Positions 14,135 through 23,582 of a stretch of 64,000 nt of DNA are shown piece by piece (position 1 is the stretch's first letter; each line of letters opens with the position of its first letter). This DNA comes from Candidatus Bathyarchaeia archaeon (GTDB lineage Archaea; Thermoproteota; Bathyarchaeia; 40CM-2-53-6). Position numbers and translations under genes: made by a program. The stretch spans positions 237,898 to 301,897 of the forward strand of contig DASYWW010000037.1 of NCBI GenBank assembly GCA_035935655.1. The letters are read 5' to 3'. The notes under the pieces were generated by a model. The model searched no databases. It saw nothing but the letters and a program-made list of their open reading frames with translations, and was not told the DNA's origin.

Positions 14135-16243
14135 CTAGAGAGGTGAAGGTATGCCCCTTCTTCTCCGTCTGAGAAGCAGGACCAGCGCGGCAAGTACCGC
14201 TACTCCGCCGACTCCAGCACCGACGTAGACCAATGGGAAGGCTTGAGGAGTACCTGGTCCAGTCGGCGCTGTTACGGTTACGGCATGAGTAACGACTGAG
14301 CTTCCTCCATAGGAGTCGGTGATCGTCAGGTTCACGTTGTAGGTTCCCGCATTGGAATAGGTATGAGTCACCGATACGCCCGTACCGCTCGTTCCGTCGC
14401 CGAAGGCCCAAGAATATGTGAACGTGGAGCTTCCACCGGAAGCGGTGGCGGTGAAAGTGACAGTCTGTCCAGACTGGACCGTCGTGGGGCTAGTACCAAA
14501 GTCGGCTGTAATCGGGGCATCAACAGCCATTATTGTGTAACCATTCTCCTGAATCCTGGATTTTGACAATACTGTGGTCCTTGTCTCCTGAGCTCGCACA
14601 AGTACACTGAATCTTGCGCTGGTAAGGTAAATGTGTGAAACTGATGCGGATGAGCCAGATGAGATAATTTGGCTGCTCCCGTCGCCGAAGAAGAAGACGT
14701 ATCGGAAACTTGTTGAGCGCAACACGGCCGGATAATTGCTATTGTAGGCTACAGTCGCGGTTAATTGAACTGCATGATTAACGAAGGCAACAGTTGTGTT
14801 TGAGGTTATTCCGAGTGAGTATACCATCGGGGTTCCTGTGACATTTACTAGAAAAGTCGTGGAGGCAGTGAAAGGCCCGTTAACCCAGGATGGGGCGCTG
14901 TCCGTGACAGTAAGGGTCGAATTGTATAACCCTGCATAATTGTATGAGACGAGCGCTGTCTTGTTCTGCGCAGTAGTACCGAGTGGAATTACTAGGTTTG
15001 ATTTGGAACAGACGGATACATCATTGGAGCTTTGGGCTGGACAGAGTCCATAGCTTCCCGAGTAGGAAGATGTTCCGCCAAGCCAGCTGCCGCCAACATC
15101 TCCCGCGACACCCACAGCCAACGTGTGGAGATTATTCTTTGCAACAAGTGGAAGGATACGGGTAGCAGAAACGGAAACAGTGGCACTGGCATTTGTGACT
15201 GTAAGAGTGACCCTGTTGACGAGGGGAGGAGGCGCGGTAATAGTAACGAGGCTGCCAGTCCTGTCTATCTTTGGAGTGTATGTGGATGAATCGACACTGC
15301 TAAAGTCCCAGTGATAAGTAAGAGCTCCTCTACAGTAAGAACATGAGGCTGTAGCCGTGAAAGTCAAAGGACTACCGGGAACTTCTGGGTTTGGCGAGTA
15401 CGACCAGGACGCGTTAAACCAAGAGGTCGATGGAGCGAGCGGTTGAGAGTCTAAAAGATTGAAAATGTCTTGAGTGCTGAACGACCCGTCTACAGTGTAG
15501 TGAGGATCTGGACTGGTAACTGCGCCAACGGCTAGCGTTACGATGTTTGTTCCGAAGTGGATGGCGGTGTAACCCGCGCCCACCACGTCGAACCTTAGCC
15601 TGAAGAAGGTGACGCTGTTAACGTTCCCGGTATCTCCGTTGGGACCGATATGGAGACCGAGAACCACTTGAGCAAGACGGATTACTCCGTTGACGCGATC
15701 AGCACTCGATGCCAGCTGGAGAGTGCAACTCGGATTCGAGATCGGACAACCAACGTTCCCACCGAACGTTAGTCCTGTCTGGTCGAAGGCGACAAAGTCT
15801 AGAATGTGAGGGTCGTAGTTGACGGTGATGTCGAACCCATTGATTGTCGTGTTCATGTTGGTGAATATTACATCGGCGATGAAACCTCCGCCGATTTGCG
15901 GGCTTAGGGTTTCAGGGCTATCAGACGTGAGAGGGTCGAGGGTTGCGGCAGGGTCGCCGTCAACGTCTCCAGCCCACTGGCACCCAGAGTCGATTACTCC
16001 ATCTGAGTTTTTGGTGGTAATTGGCGTCGGAAAGGGATTGGGAGAATCTGCAGATGAGCCTAGCGCACAATCGATACCCAGATTATTGGCGGGACCGAGG
16101 GCTGCGGAAACAGTATGGATCAGGGGAAGGGATCCTCCCAACAGGTGGTTGAGTGGACCTCCCGCAACAAGTCCGGCCACTAGGATCAAGAGGAGGACAA
16201 TCGCGGTTCTTGAACGGGTCTCGTTTCCGGTAGAATGAACCAT
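14135..16243 (-). CDS. Cohesin-PKD membrane-anchored surface protein, 702 aa
   Basis: Signal or anchor helix at about 14-30. A conserved acidic segment (GIDCALGSSADSPNPFPTPI, about 57-76) precedes the cohesin-like domain at about 90-255 (INGFDITVNYDPHILDFVAFD, VNGVIRLAQVV, FFRLRFDVVGAG). Then come degenerate PKD/Ig-like domains with Cys pairs and one clear PKD domain (about 580-665, YSWAFGDGTSGTG). The C-terminal helix (about 670-690) and RRRRRG anchor it in the membrane with the body outside. The same N-terminal block, without the C-terminal anchor, heads the giants at 27899-34204 and 37699-49446, so these three form a paralogous scaffold family. Confidence 0.8.
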   Translation of the reverse strand: MVHSTGNETRSRTAIVLLLILVAGLVAGGPLNHLLGGSLPLIHTVSAALGPANNLGIDCALGSSADSPNPFPTPITTKNSDGVIDSGCQWAGDVDGDPAATLDPLTSDSPETLSPQIGGGFIADVIFTNMNTTINGFDITVNYDPHILDFVAFDQTGLTFGGNVGCPISNPSCTLQLASSADRVNGVIRLAQVVLGLHIGPNGDTGNVNSVTFFRLRFDVVGAGYTAIHFGTNIVTLAVGAVTSPDPHYTVDGSFSTQDIFNLLDSQPLAPSTSWFNASWSYSPNPEVPGSPLTFTATASCSYCRGALTYHWDFSSVDSSTYTPKIDRTGSLVTITAPPPLVNRVTLTVTNASATVSVSATRILPLVAKNNLHTLAVGVAGDVGGSWLGGTSSYSGSYGLCPAQSSNDVSVCSKSNLVIPLGTTAQNKTALVSYNYAGLYNSTLTVTDSAPSWVNGPFTASTTFLVNVTGTPMVYSLGITSNTTVAFVNHAVQLTATVAYNSNYPAVLRSTSFRYVFFFGDGSSQIISSGSSASVSHIYLTSARFSVLVRAQETRTTVLSKSRIQENGYTIMAVDAPITADFGTSPTTVQSGQTVTFTATASGGSSTFTYSWAFGDGTSGTGVSVTHTYSNAGTYNVNLTITDSYGGSSVVTHAVTVTAPTGPGTPQAFPLVYVGAGVGGVAVLAALVLLLRRRRRGIPSPL

Positions 16244-16291
16244 TCATCTTGCACTTTGATAATGTTATGATCGAATTCTTGTGTCCGGTAC

Positions 16292-16300
16292 TTATTCCTT
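16292..16300 (-). promoter_or_regulatory. TATA-like box for 14135-16243 gene
   Basis: Minus strand AATAAGTAC about 50 bases before the ATG. Confidence 0.3.
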
Positions 16301-16413
16301 GGGATAGCTACAAAAGCATAGTGGCGACCCTTGCCATAGAAACATACCTGGTTGAGTAATTTTTGGGATATGAAAGTGGTCGCGAAGTGGCTATGGTTCG
16401 CACGCGATCCGGA

Positions 16414-19400
16414 TTACGAGGTGGCATAGAACCGGCCAATTTGGACGCCATTATCGTAGAAGATGATTTCGTACTGTGAACCGCTGGTGAGACTGGGGCT
16501 CCATGTTGACACCCCGCTTCCACCTGCTCCGACCACAACTGTTCCAGCGACTGGAGTCCCTAATATCCCGGATGAAGCGACGGGAAATGCTTTCGAAGTG
16601 ATCGTGTGACCAGCCGGAAGCGCAACTCCCCCTGAATTACCACAGGTTAACACCTCGAACAGAGTCTGAACCGTGGTCGTTTTCTGATAATAGAGACATG
16701 TGGCGGTCCCTGACAGTTGCAAAGAGTAGGGGTCTATCTGCGGGTCAAGGACGCTGAGCTGTGTGGACGGATTGACGTTTGCGCCTCCGAATGGAGCCGT
16801 CAAACCCTGATCAAAGTAAACGGAAAGTGCTGACATGACGCAAATGTCAACAATGGTAGCCGTTGGGCTGCACGCGTATTCCGGGTGGGCCCAGTAGCTA
16901 TTGGCCTTGTCGAAGAAGAAAGCAGCGTTGCTCGCGTCTAAAATGTTGACAACGCCGTCGTCGTTGACGTCCGCCCAGCTTTGCTTCTGCAGGCTGTTTG
17001 CTTGCCCGCCCCGGACTCCTCGCATGTAGTTGAAGTTGGCCTGGAGCAGAACTCTGCTGTCAACCGTGAATTGGCCTCCGCCAATTATGGTGCCAGCGCC
17101 GCTCTGGGCGCATGAACCGCCAGCCTTTCCGAAAGCTAGCTTGCCGCTGTCAACATTGTTGCAGACGTAAGGACCACTACCAGTGAATATGCCCTGAATG
17201 CTACCATCAGCGAATGTCGTGCCGCAGGCGGCAACGGCTCCGAACGAGCCAGTGCATGTTAAGGGATCAAATGATGGATCAGCACATGACGAGGCAGGAC
17301 CGTTGGTTACTGCACTCACAACTCCTCCTGGAGTTGATACTGGAGAGATTCTTCCGCAAACGGATCCCCAAAGATGCTGAGGAATAATGGGTATGCTTCC
17401 GATGTTAATTTCGTAGTAGGGACTGTTGGACTGTAGTTTGACTTGAACTGTCTTCGCGTCAAGGGCGATCGCGTTGGTCACGAATGCCGCGCTACTGAAC
17501 GCGTTCGCGGAAGGATCGTCCCTCGTGGTTAGGATCGAGTAGACAACGTCCCCGGCCGTTACTGGTGTGTTGTCTTGGAAGAAGATGTCATCACGCAAAT
17601 GCCAAGTCTGGGTGACGATTCCCTTGGCACACATCGGAGTCGATACACTGGGCGGAGGAATACAGCCCAGCTCGTTTGAGTTGAAGCTTGCAGAGTGGCT
17701 TGTAGTCATCCAGTCGACGACCTGTTGGTTCGCACCGCCCGTTTCCGGATTGACCTGCAACATCGTGTCGAAGACTTGGCCAATGATCTCGAAGTCCCAG
17801 ACGGTCAGAGCTTGATACGGATTCAGCGTGTCAGGGTCTTGTGAGAAACCGCGGCGTATCAGGTTCGGATTACCTCCACCCGGGGCGTATACTGAGCTTG
17901 TCGGAGTATAGCCTGGAACCTGGCGTGCGTTCAGCAACGACCAGAAACCAGTCTGAGTGCCATGACCCTTCTGGACGACGAGACTGGAGCCGAGTCCGTT
18001 GCCTGTCTGCTGCCAGTTCCAGCCGTTCAACGCAGCGAACTGTTGGATGCGACTGTACATCGCGATGCCGATTGGGAGATTGTAGGCTCTCAGTGCTGCG
18101 TCCTGGAAGATCGCGCCGGCAGATGTAAGCGTCGGGCTTGAAATCGCTTGGAATTCTCCGGCATTGGTCATCGCGTCAAATCCAGGGTCGCAGTGGAAGA
18201 CGTAGTTTGCTGGAAAGTTGTTGAATGAGCCACCGCAATCGTTTGATCCGAACTCGCTATGGTAGTTTGAAAAGAGAAAATCGGGTGTTGAGCCCAGAGA
18301 GAAGCCGCCCGTATACAGATTCCAGCCATCAGCCTTGCCTGCTCCACCATCTCCGAAAACAACACTGACAGCCGCTCCGATCGAGCTGTATGCGGCTGTT
18401 GGCTGCAATGCGGACCCTTGGTTGAAGTAGAGTACTGTCGCAGTGCCGGTAGAGGTCTGAGTGCATGTTGCTGGGCAAGTGCCTGAATCGTTCGGTGTTC
18501 CAAAGAGCATGTTGATGCTGTCAGCAATTATCTGGCCAAAATGGGCTCTCGGCGGGTCAGTTCGAAGCAATACGACGAAATGGGTCCCGGGTGGGGCGGT
18601 AAAGTGGGGGTATGATGTCGGTTGAGTTGTCCCAACAGATGCCTGACCGAGGGCAGCACAAGTGTTGGTTGTCCCACCTGATAATGGGAAGCCTGCTGCT
18701 ACGAGGTATTGGCACGCCGCGTCAATATCGGCGGGACCGGAATATCCCGCTGCGACGCCTCCTATCGCGCTCCGCCCAGGTACGCCCCACCATATCGATC
18801 CGCTACCGGTGTTGTCATCGACCAGATTGTACGCCGAGATTGGATTGCACGCGGTGATTACCGCGTCCAAAGCAAGACTGTTGCACTCTTTCGTAAGCAC
18901 CGAGGCCGGAAACGGCGAGCCGGGTTGGCCAGCTGATGGGGCAACGCAAGGCGAACCCTGTATGAGATGTGCGGGAGCCAGAAATGTGTCGTCGCATGTT
19001 GCTCCTCCGTTGAGAATAGAATCATGCTGGACGAACTCTGGCTTGTCAACTAGATGAGCAATAGCTTTCATGACATTCGGAAACAGCGCAGATGGCGTTA
19101 GAGTGCTAGGACTGTTCCAGACAACGTTCCATGTTGCAGAAACTGTTCCTCCTTGGGTGCCGCTGCCGGCGGGAACCACTATCGTGCAGCCAGCCGCCGC
19201 GCCACAACCAAGATGTGTCCCACTTGTGGCATTACCGGTAATCATTGTTCCCGAGATCTGGTAGACACCTGCTAGAATGCATTGGAACTTGTATGAGCCA
19301 GTCGGGGTTGACCCGCCTAGATCGTTTGTGGAGGTGCTGGGGGTGCCACTCGGCTGGTTGCTGATTGTGATAGAGTTCAGTGAGTCCTTGAATGTCTGGG

Positions 19401-19872
19401 TGTTGTTCTCGATGTTGACAACGCTCAGGGTGAGCTGTCCGTTTCCGTTCGAACAAGCGCTCGAAGTTCCCGAGAGAACGCTTGTCACGGAACCGGTGAG
19501 TGCCGGCCTTGCCGTCTGCAAGGCTTTTCCTAGGAACGGGGCGTGGTTGTTGATGTCTAGCTGGAATATGCCGAATTCAGGGTCTTGAGCGCTACACCAT
19601 ATGTCTGCATTATTGCAGAACTTTGAAAGATCTGGAGCCTGAATAGGCCAGTCGGTGATATCAATCAGGCCATTGTTGAAAGCGCTAAACATCGTGGTGA
19701 AGTCAGAATAATCATGTATGATGAGGTTCGGTGTTGATGGTCCGAATGGAGACCAGGAGGTTTTCTGCGTTGGGTTTTGGGTTACCCCATGAACTTGAAC
19801 GTAAGTCGGCATCGACATTAGAAATGCGAGTGTAAGTAGACCTACGAGAGTAGCGGACGCTTGTCTACTCAA
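16414..19872 (-). CDS. Second giant peptide-binding protein (SBP family 5), permuted, dockerin-like module
   Basis: 1152 aa, close paralogue of the 8933-12424 protein along its whole length, including the permuted lobe order (AFNNGLIDITDW near residue 55; FSQDPDTLNPYQALTVWDFE near 674), the GSGPY motif, and the dockerin-like segment ADVNDDGVVNILDASNAAFFFD at about 970. The second half-dockerin (ATIVDICVMSALSVYFD) again lacks the calcium loop, and the Cys residues around it are shared with the paralogue. It starts at TTG (19872) directly before a signal peptide, with a TATA-like GATAAATTC about 40 bases upstream, so the leader is short. The duplicate is presumably tuned to other peptides or another cohesin. 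Confidence 0.85.
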   Translation of the reverse strand: MSRQASATLVGLLTLAFLMSMPTYVQVHGVTQNPTQKTSWSPFGPSTPNLIIHDYSDFTTMFSAFNNGLIDITDWPIQAPDLSKFCNNADIWCSAQDPEFGIFQLDINNHAPFLGKALQTARPALTGSVTSVLSGTSSACSNGNGQLTLSVVNIENNTQTFKDSLNSITISNQPSGTPSTSTNDLGGSTPTGSYKFQCILAGVYQISGTMITGNATSGTHLGCGAAAGCTIVVPAGSGTQGGTVSATWNVVWNSPSTLTPSALFPNVMKAIAHLVDKPEFVQHDSILNGGATCDDTFLAPAHLIQGSPCVAPSAGQPGSPFPASVLTKECNSLALDAVITACNPISAYNLVDDNTGSGSIWWGVPGRSAIGGVAAGYSGPADIDAACQYLVAAGFPLSGGTTNTCAALGQASVGTTQPTSYPHFTAPPGTHFVVLLRTDPPRAHFGQIIADSINMLFGTPNDSGTCPATCTQTSTGTATVLYFNQGSALQPTAAYSSIGAAVSVVFGDGGAGKADGWNLYTGGFSLGSTPDFLFSNYHSEFGSNDCGGSFNNFPANYVFHCDPGFDAMTNAGEFQAISSPTLTSAGAIFQDAALRAYNLPIGIAMYSRIQQFAALNGWNWQQTGNGLGSSLVVQKGHGTQTGFWSLLNARQVPGYTPTSSVYAPGGGNPNLIRRGFSQDPDTLNPYQALTVWDFEIIGQVFDTMLQVNPETGGANQQVVDWMTTSHSASFNSNELGCIPPPSVSTPMCAKGIVTQTWHLRDDIFFQDNTPVTAGDVVYSILTTRDDPSANAFSSAAFVTNAIALDAKTVQVKLQSNSPYYEINIGSIPIIPQHLWGSVCGRISPVSTPGGVVSAVTNGPASSCADPSFDPLTCTGSFGAVAACGTTFADGSIQGIFTGSGPYVCNNVDSGKLAFGKAGGSCAQSGAGTIIGGGQFTVDSRVLLQANFNYMRGVRGGQANSLQKQSWADVNDDGVVNILDASNAAFFFDKANSYWAHPEYACSPTATIVDICVMSALSVYFDQGLTAPFGGANVNPSTQLSVLDPQIDPYSLQLSGTATCLYYQKTTTVQTLFEVLTCGNSGGVALPAGHTITSKAFPVASSGILGTPVAGTVVVGAGGSGVSTWSPSLTSGSQYEIIFYDNGVQIGRFYATS

Positions 19873-19905
19873 TAATCAGTACCGATACGGTTTGGATGCC
19901 TGGCC

Positions 19906-19916
19906 GAATTTATCAC
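19906..19916 (-). promoter_or_regulatory. TATA-like box for 16414-19872 gene
   Basis: Minus strand GTGATAAATTC centred about 38 bases before the TTG start. This fits a nearly leaderless transcript. Confidence 0.4.
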
Positions 19917-20025
19917 TATCGGAATACTCCTGCCTCGCGGGAGTGTTGGAGACATCTACGGCAAGCGTCAGATTCCCGCGGCAAGAACCCCCGTTCAGGG
20001 CGGTTGGGAAATCAGCTAAGTCTGG

Positions 20026-23000
20026 TCAGAGTACGGTTTTGCCGAAGTTGAAGGCCAGTAGGGACGCGTCAACAATGTCTACATGCCCATCGTGATCAAA
20101 GTCGGCGTACGGATTGTAGAGTGGAGATCCGATCATCGAGTCAAAGGATACTGCGAGGGCGGAAGCGTCAAGAATGTCAACAGTACCGTCGCCCGTAACA
20201 TCGCCGGGAGGCGAGATCCGCATGATCCCCATTGACAGAAAGTTGTCGCCTTTGTTGATAGCGCTCTCGCCAGGGACGGATTGAAGTGTCGCGTTCATGA
20301 CGTATCGTCCCCAAATCAGCGAGGGCTGGAAGATGACTTGCTGTGTGCTGCCGGGTGTTAGGCTCAGAGGTTTAGTGAATGTTGTTGTGTTCATCTTCAA
20401 TGTCACAGCGGTTGATTCAGCAAAGTCGCCGTAGTTCTTGACTCCGACAGTTATGTTGAACGGATAACCGGATCTGATGAGACGAGTGGAAACGGAAACA
20501 ATCGTTATTCCGACGTCATGAATCCCGGCAATCGGGTCCGAGGTTGTCTTCCAAAGATCTATGGCGCCGCTCGTAGAGTTTTGTCTGGTGAAGAATATCC
20601 ATAGCTTCTGATCGGACATCTGAGCAGCGGTGGGAAGAGCGTCAGTGGTGGCTGAGGTCAGGGCAAGAGGTCCCGTCCAAGAGGTTGCGTTCGGAGCAAA
20701 GGTTGTGTAGTCAATATTGTTCCCGCTGATCGTACTTACTGAGAAGAAGACGTAGAGGGTGCCGTCTCTAGCTTGAACCATAGAGGGTGAGCCATCGTCG
20801 TTAGTGTCCGCGAAGAGCAGTTGTCTGGCGGTCCATGAACTCGAGGTAATCCCAGTAGACGGGAGCGCTGGAATGGTAGCATCGGTGCTCGTCGAGTACA
20901 AGTTAGTGGCGCCAGTATCGTTGGAGGACCAGACGATCCTTATGCTACCGTCCTTTGCAATGATTGCGGAAGGTGTCACCTGGCTCAGGGCCGGGTTTGA
21001 AGCCCCTGGGACCGGAAAATCTGCCGACCAAGCGAGCCCGTCGAAATACTTGTAGTAGATACTGCTGCAGACTGGGGCACAACCAACGCCTGTCTGGCGA
21101 GACCACACTACCCAGATCCTGCCGTACCTATCGACCGCAACAGATGGAGAGGCATCACTTAGCGATGTCGTTGTCATCTGGATAGCCGGAGTGGTGGGGG
21201 ATGGGCTTGCGATCGTATCTGAGTATAATCTGTAGTATAGGTTCGGGTGGCCGGTCTTGTTGGACGACCAGACTATCATCATCGTGCCGTTTGCTAGAGG
21301 ACTCACTGAGTCGTAGTTATCGGCGCCGGCATCATTGCTCACCTGTTGCTTGTTAGTCCAGGCAGTTCCGTTCCATACTTTGAAGTAGATGATGTGGTTT
21401 TTCACTACTCCTAAGGGGACCTCGCTCCATGCCAGCCAGACCCTGCCGAGAGGGTCCAGGGCGACAGATGGGCTCCCAACGCTCACCGATGACGGCGTTG
21501 TTCCGTAGATTACCGGGTCTCCCGGGTCGTAGACGTTGCTGTTGTTGAGATCGTATGCGATTATCTCTCCAGGATCCCACAGGCCATTGCCGTTGAGGTC
21601 TGCGAACTTGACTAGGGAATCACTTACTAGGGCGGTTGCATTTCGGGGGGCGTTGCCAACTATGACGGTCTCGCCTGTTTCGTAGATCTTGTCATTGTTG
21701 ACGTCATACGCAACTGTTTCGCCCGGATCCCAATGGCCGTCCCCTGCGATTCCTCCGGCGATTACCGATTCTCCCTGGTCATACATTCCGTTGCTGTTAG
21801 AGTCGTAGACCACAGGTTCACCTTGGTCCCAGACGCCGTTCCCGTTGAGATCGACGAATTTTATCTTCGGATCGGACTTGAGAACGGTGCCGATTGTTAG
21901 TTGAGTCCCCGCAATAACGGGCTCGCTCAGCAGGGTTCCAGGCAGCGGAGGTATGCCAAGGACGACCGGCTCGCCAGCATCGTACACGTGGTTACTGTTG
22001 CTATCATAGACGACCGCTTCGCCCAAATCCCAAACGTTGTTTGTGTCGGAGTCGACATATCGGAGGTTCGGGTCAGTCTTCAGAACGGTCCCAATAGCCG
22101 GCACTGGCCCCGCAATTACTGGCTCTCGGAGCAGCGTTCCGACTGCGGGCGCGGTTCCGAATACGATTACGTCGGCAGCATCGTAGACGTTGTTGTTGTC
22201 GGACTCGTAGATGATGGTCTCGCCTGTGGACCAGCCGCCTGTTAGGAATGTGTCGACGAACCTCATGATGGGATCGAAGGCGATGATGGTTCCGTTGGGC
22301 GGAGCGGGTCCGACGATAACTCTGTCGACGAACAAATTGTGAGTACTACCGGGGCCGATGTAGATCCCGTTGTTATTCCGGTCGTAGATTACTGTCTCGC
22401 CGGGGTCCCAGTGACCGTTACTGTTTGCATCCCAGAACCTTAAGCGGGGATCGATTGAGGCACTGTAGCTGCCGTTGAAGTTGCTGTCGTACGTGACGCT
22501 GTCTCCCGGGACCCAGTGATTGTTGTTATTGGTGTCAACATATCGTATCTTTGGATCGTTTGCGAGCTGTGTCTGGGGGGCGGGAGCGCCGTTCGCTATG
22601 ACCGGTTCTCCGGTTTCGAAGATGTTGTCGTTGTTGGCGTCGTAGACGACTGCGTCTCCGCTGGTCCATGAGCCTGTTCTGTTGGAGTCGACGAATCTGA
22701 TCTTGGAATCTACGCTCAGGTTTGTGCCTAAGGCGGGTGCTGTGCCTGATATGACAATGTCTCCGGTCGTGTATGTTCCGCTGTTGTCAGCGTCGTAGAT
22801 CACGGTCTTTCCTGACGCCCATGTTCCGGGCGCGTTTGGAGTGCTGGCGGGTGGAGTGTCGACAAACTTGATTTTTGGATCGAGGGATGCGCTGTACAGT
22901 CCATCATTGTTCACATCGTAGGCTACCGGTTTGCCCAGTGACCAGACTCCGTTTCCGTTCGTATCGAAGAATTTTAACTTCGCGTCGGTCTTCAGAGCAC

Positions 23001-23508
23001 TAGTTGGGGCAACAGGTAGGCCTCCGACCACAAGCTCGCCCGCGTCGTAGAGTCCGTTGTTGTTTGCGTCGTAGACAACTGGTTCGCCTTGATCCCATAC
23101 GTTGTCGAGGTTCGTGTCAACAAACTTCAGGTGGCTATCGGATTTTAATGGTGTGGAATAGGCGGGGGGTGTTCCGGCTATGATGCTGTCGCCGAAGTTG
23201 TAGAGGGTATCATTGTTCGCATCGTAGATTACGGTCTCTCCGCTGTCCCAGTGTCCATTGTTGTTTGTGTCCACGAACCGGATTCTAGAGTCGACCTTAA
23301 GCGCTGTTCCAATCGGGGGAGAGCTATCGAGAATTCGTATCTTGGGATCGAGGGAAAGCGTTGTGCCCATTGAGACTCGCGTGGGGGCTGCGAACCCGAT
23401 AGCGTGAGCATTCTCGAGATTGATGAGGCTTGAGACGCCAAGGAGGGTCAGTGACACCAGGAGGAGGGCTCTGATGAGTTGTCCTTGGCGGGTGGTCAAG
23501 AAGTTCAC
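20026..23508 (-). CDS. Calcium-repeat / beta-propeller / CARDB / dockerin surface protein, 1160 aa
   Basis: Signal peptide about 12-36. Residues about 50-690 hold some 12 copies of an acidic repeat of roughly 45 residues (consensus KFVDTNxNGxWDxGE then VYDxNNNGxYDxGExVI). Residues about 690-980 look like a sialidase/BNR-type propeller (repeated SVAVDRYGRIWVVWS-like strands). A CARDB-like domain follows (about 985-1075). The C terminus is a full two-loop dockerin (1098-1160) with DVTGDGTVDILDA and DFDHDGHVDIVDA; both loops keep all calcium ligands. There is no membrane anchor, so attachment through a cohesin is predicted. Catalytic sialidase residues were not identified, so a binding role is as likely as an enzymatic one. 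Confidence 0.8.
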   Translation of the reverse strand: MNFLTTRQGQLIRALLLVSLTLLGVSSLINLENAHAIGFAAPTRVSMGTTLSLDPKIRILDSSPPIGTALKVDSRIRFVDTNNNGHWDSGETVIYDANNDTLYNFGDSIIAGTPPAYSTPLKSDSHLKFVDTNLDNVWDQGEPVVYDANNNGLYDAGELVVGGLPVAPTSALKTDAKLKFFDTNGNGVWSLGKPVAYDVNNDGLYSASLDPKIKFVDTPPASTPNAPGTWASGKTVIYDADNSGTYTTGDIVISGTAPALGTNLSVDSKIRFVDSNRTGSWTSGDAVVYDANNDNIFETGEPVIANGAPAPQTQLANDPKIRYVDTNNNNHWVPGDSVTYDSNFNGSYSASIDPRLRFWDANSNGHWDPGETVIYDRNNNGIYIGPGSTHNLFVDRVIVGPAPPNGTIIAFDPIMRFVDTFLTGGWSTGETIIYESDNNNVYDAADVIVFGTAPAVGTLLREPVIAGPVPAIGTVLKTDPNLRYVDSDTNNVWDLGEAVVYDSNSNHVYDAGEPVVLGIPPLPGTLLSEPVIAGTQLTIGTVLKSDPKIKFVDLNGNGVWDQGEPVVYDSNSNGMYDQGESVIAGGIAGDGHWDPGETVAYDVNNDKIYETGETVIVGNAPRNATALVSDSLVKFADLNGNGLWDPGEIIAYDLNNSNVYDPGDPVIYGTTPSSVSVGSPSVALDPLGRVWLAWSEVPLGVVKNHIIYFKVWNGTAWTNKQQVSNDAGADNYDSVSPLANGTMMIVWSSNKTGHPNLYYRLYSDTIASPSPTTPAIQMTTTSLSDASPSVAVDRYGRIWVVWSRQTGVGCAPVCSSIYYKYFDGLAWSADFPVPGASNPALSQVTPSAIIAKDGSIRIVWSSNDTGATNLYSTSTDATIPALPSTGITSSSWTARQLLFADTNDDGSPSMVQARDGTLYVFFSVSTISGNNIDYTTFAPNATSWTGPLALTSATTDALPTAAQMSDQKLWIFFTRQNSTSGAIDLWKTTSDPIAGIHDVGITIVSVSTRLIRSGYPFNITVGVKNYGDFAESTAVTLKMNTTTFTKPLSLTPGSTQQVIFQPSLIWGRYVMNATLQSVPGESAINKGDNFLSMGIMRISPPGDVTGDGTVDILDASALAVSFDSMIGSPLYNPYADFDHDGHVDIVDASLLAFNFGKTVL

Positions 23509-23527
23509 CTATTAGTAACTGGCCTTC

Positions 23528-23570
23528 CGAGTAGAAAAAGAAAAAGGAGGGTTGAGCCCTGAGAGGGCTC
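23528..23570 (-). terminator. Hairpin plus T-tract terminator after 23583-24479 gene
   Basis: Inverted repeat GAGCCCT 23554-23560 / AGGGCTC 23564-23570 with 3-base loop. On the minus strand it is followed by CCTCCTTTTTCTTTTTCT. It lies just past the stop of the cohesin gene. Confidence 0.6.
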
Positions 23571-23582
23571 CCGTTATTCGCG

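Noticed and set aside
20026..23508. Calling the propeller region an active sialidase
   Set aside because: Only the repeated strand pattern is visible. Catalytic Arg triad, Asp and Tyr could not be placed.
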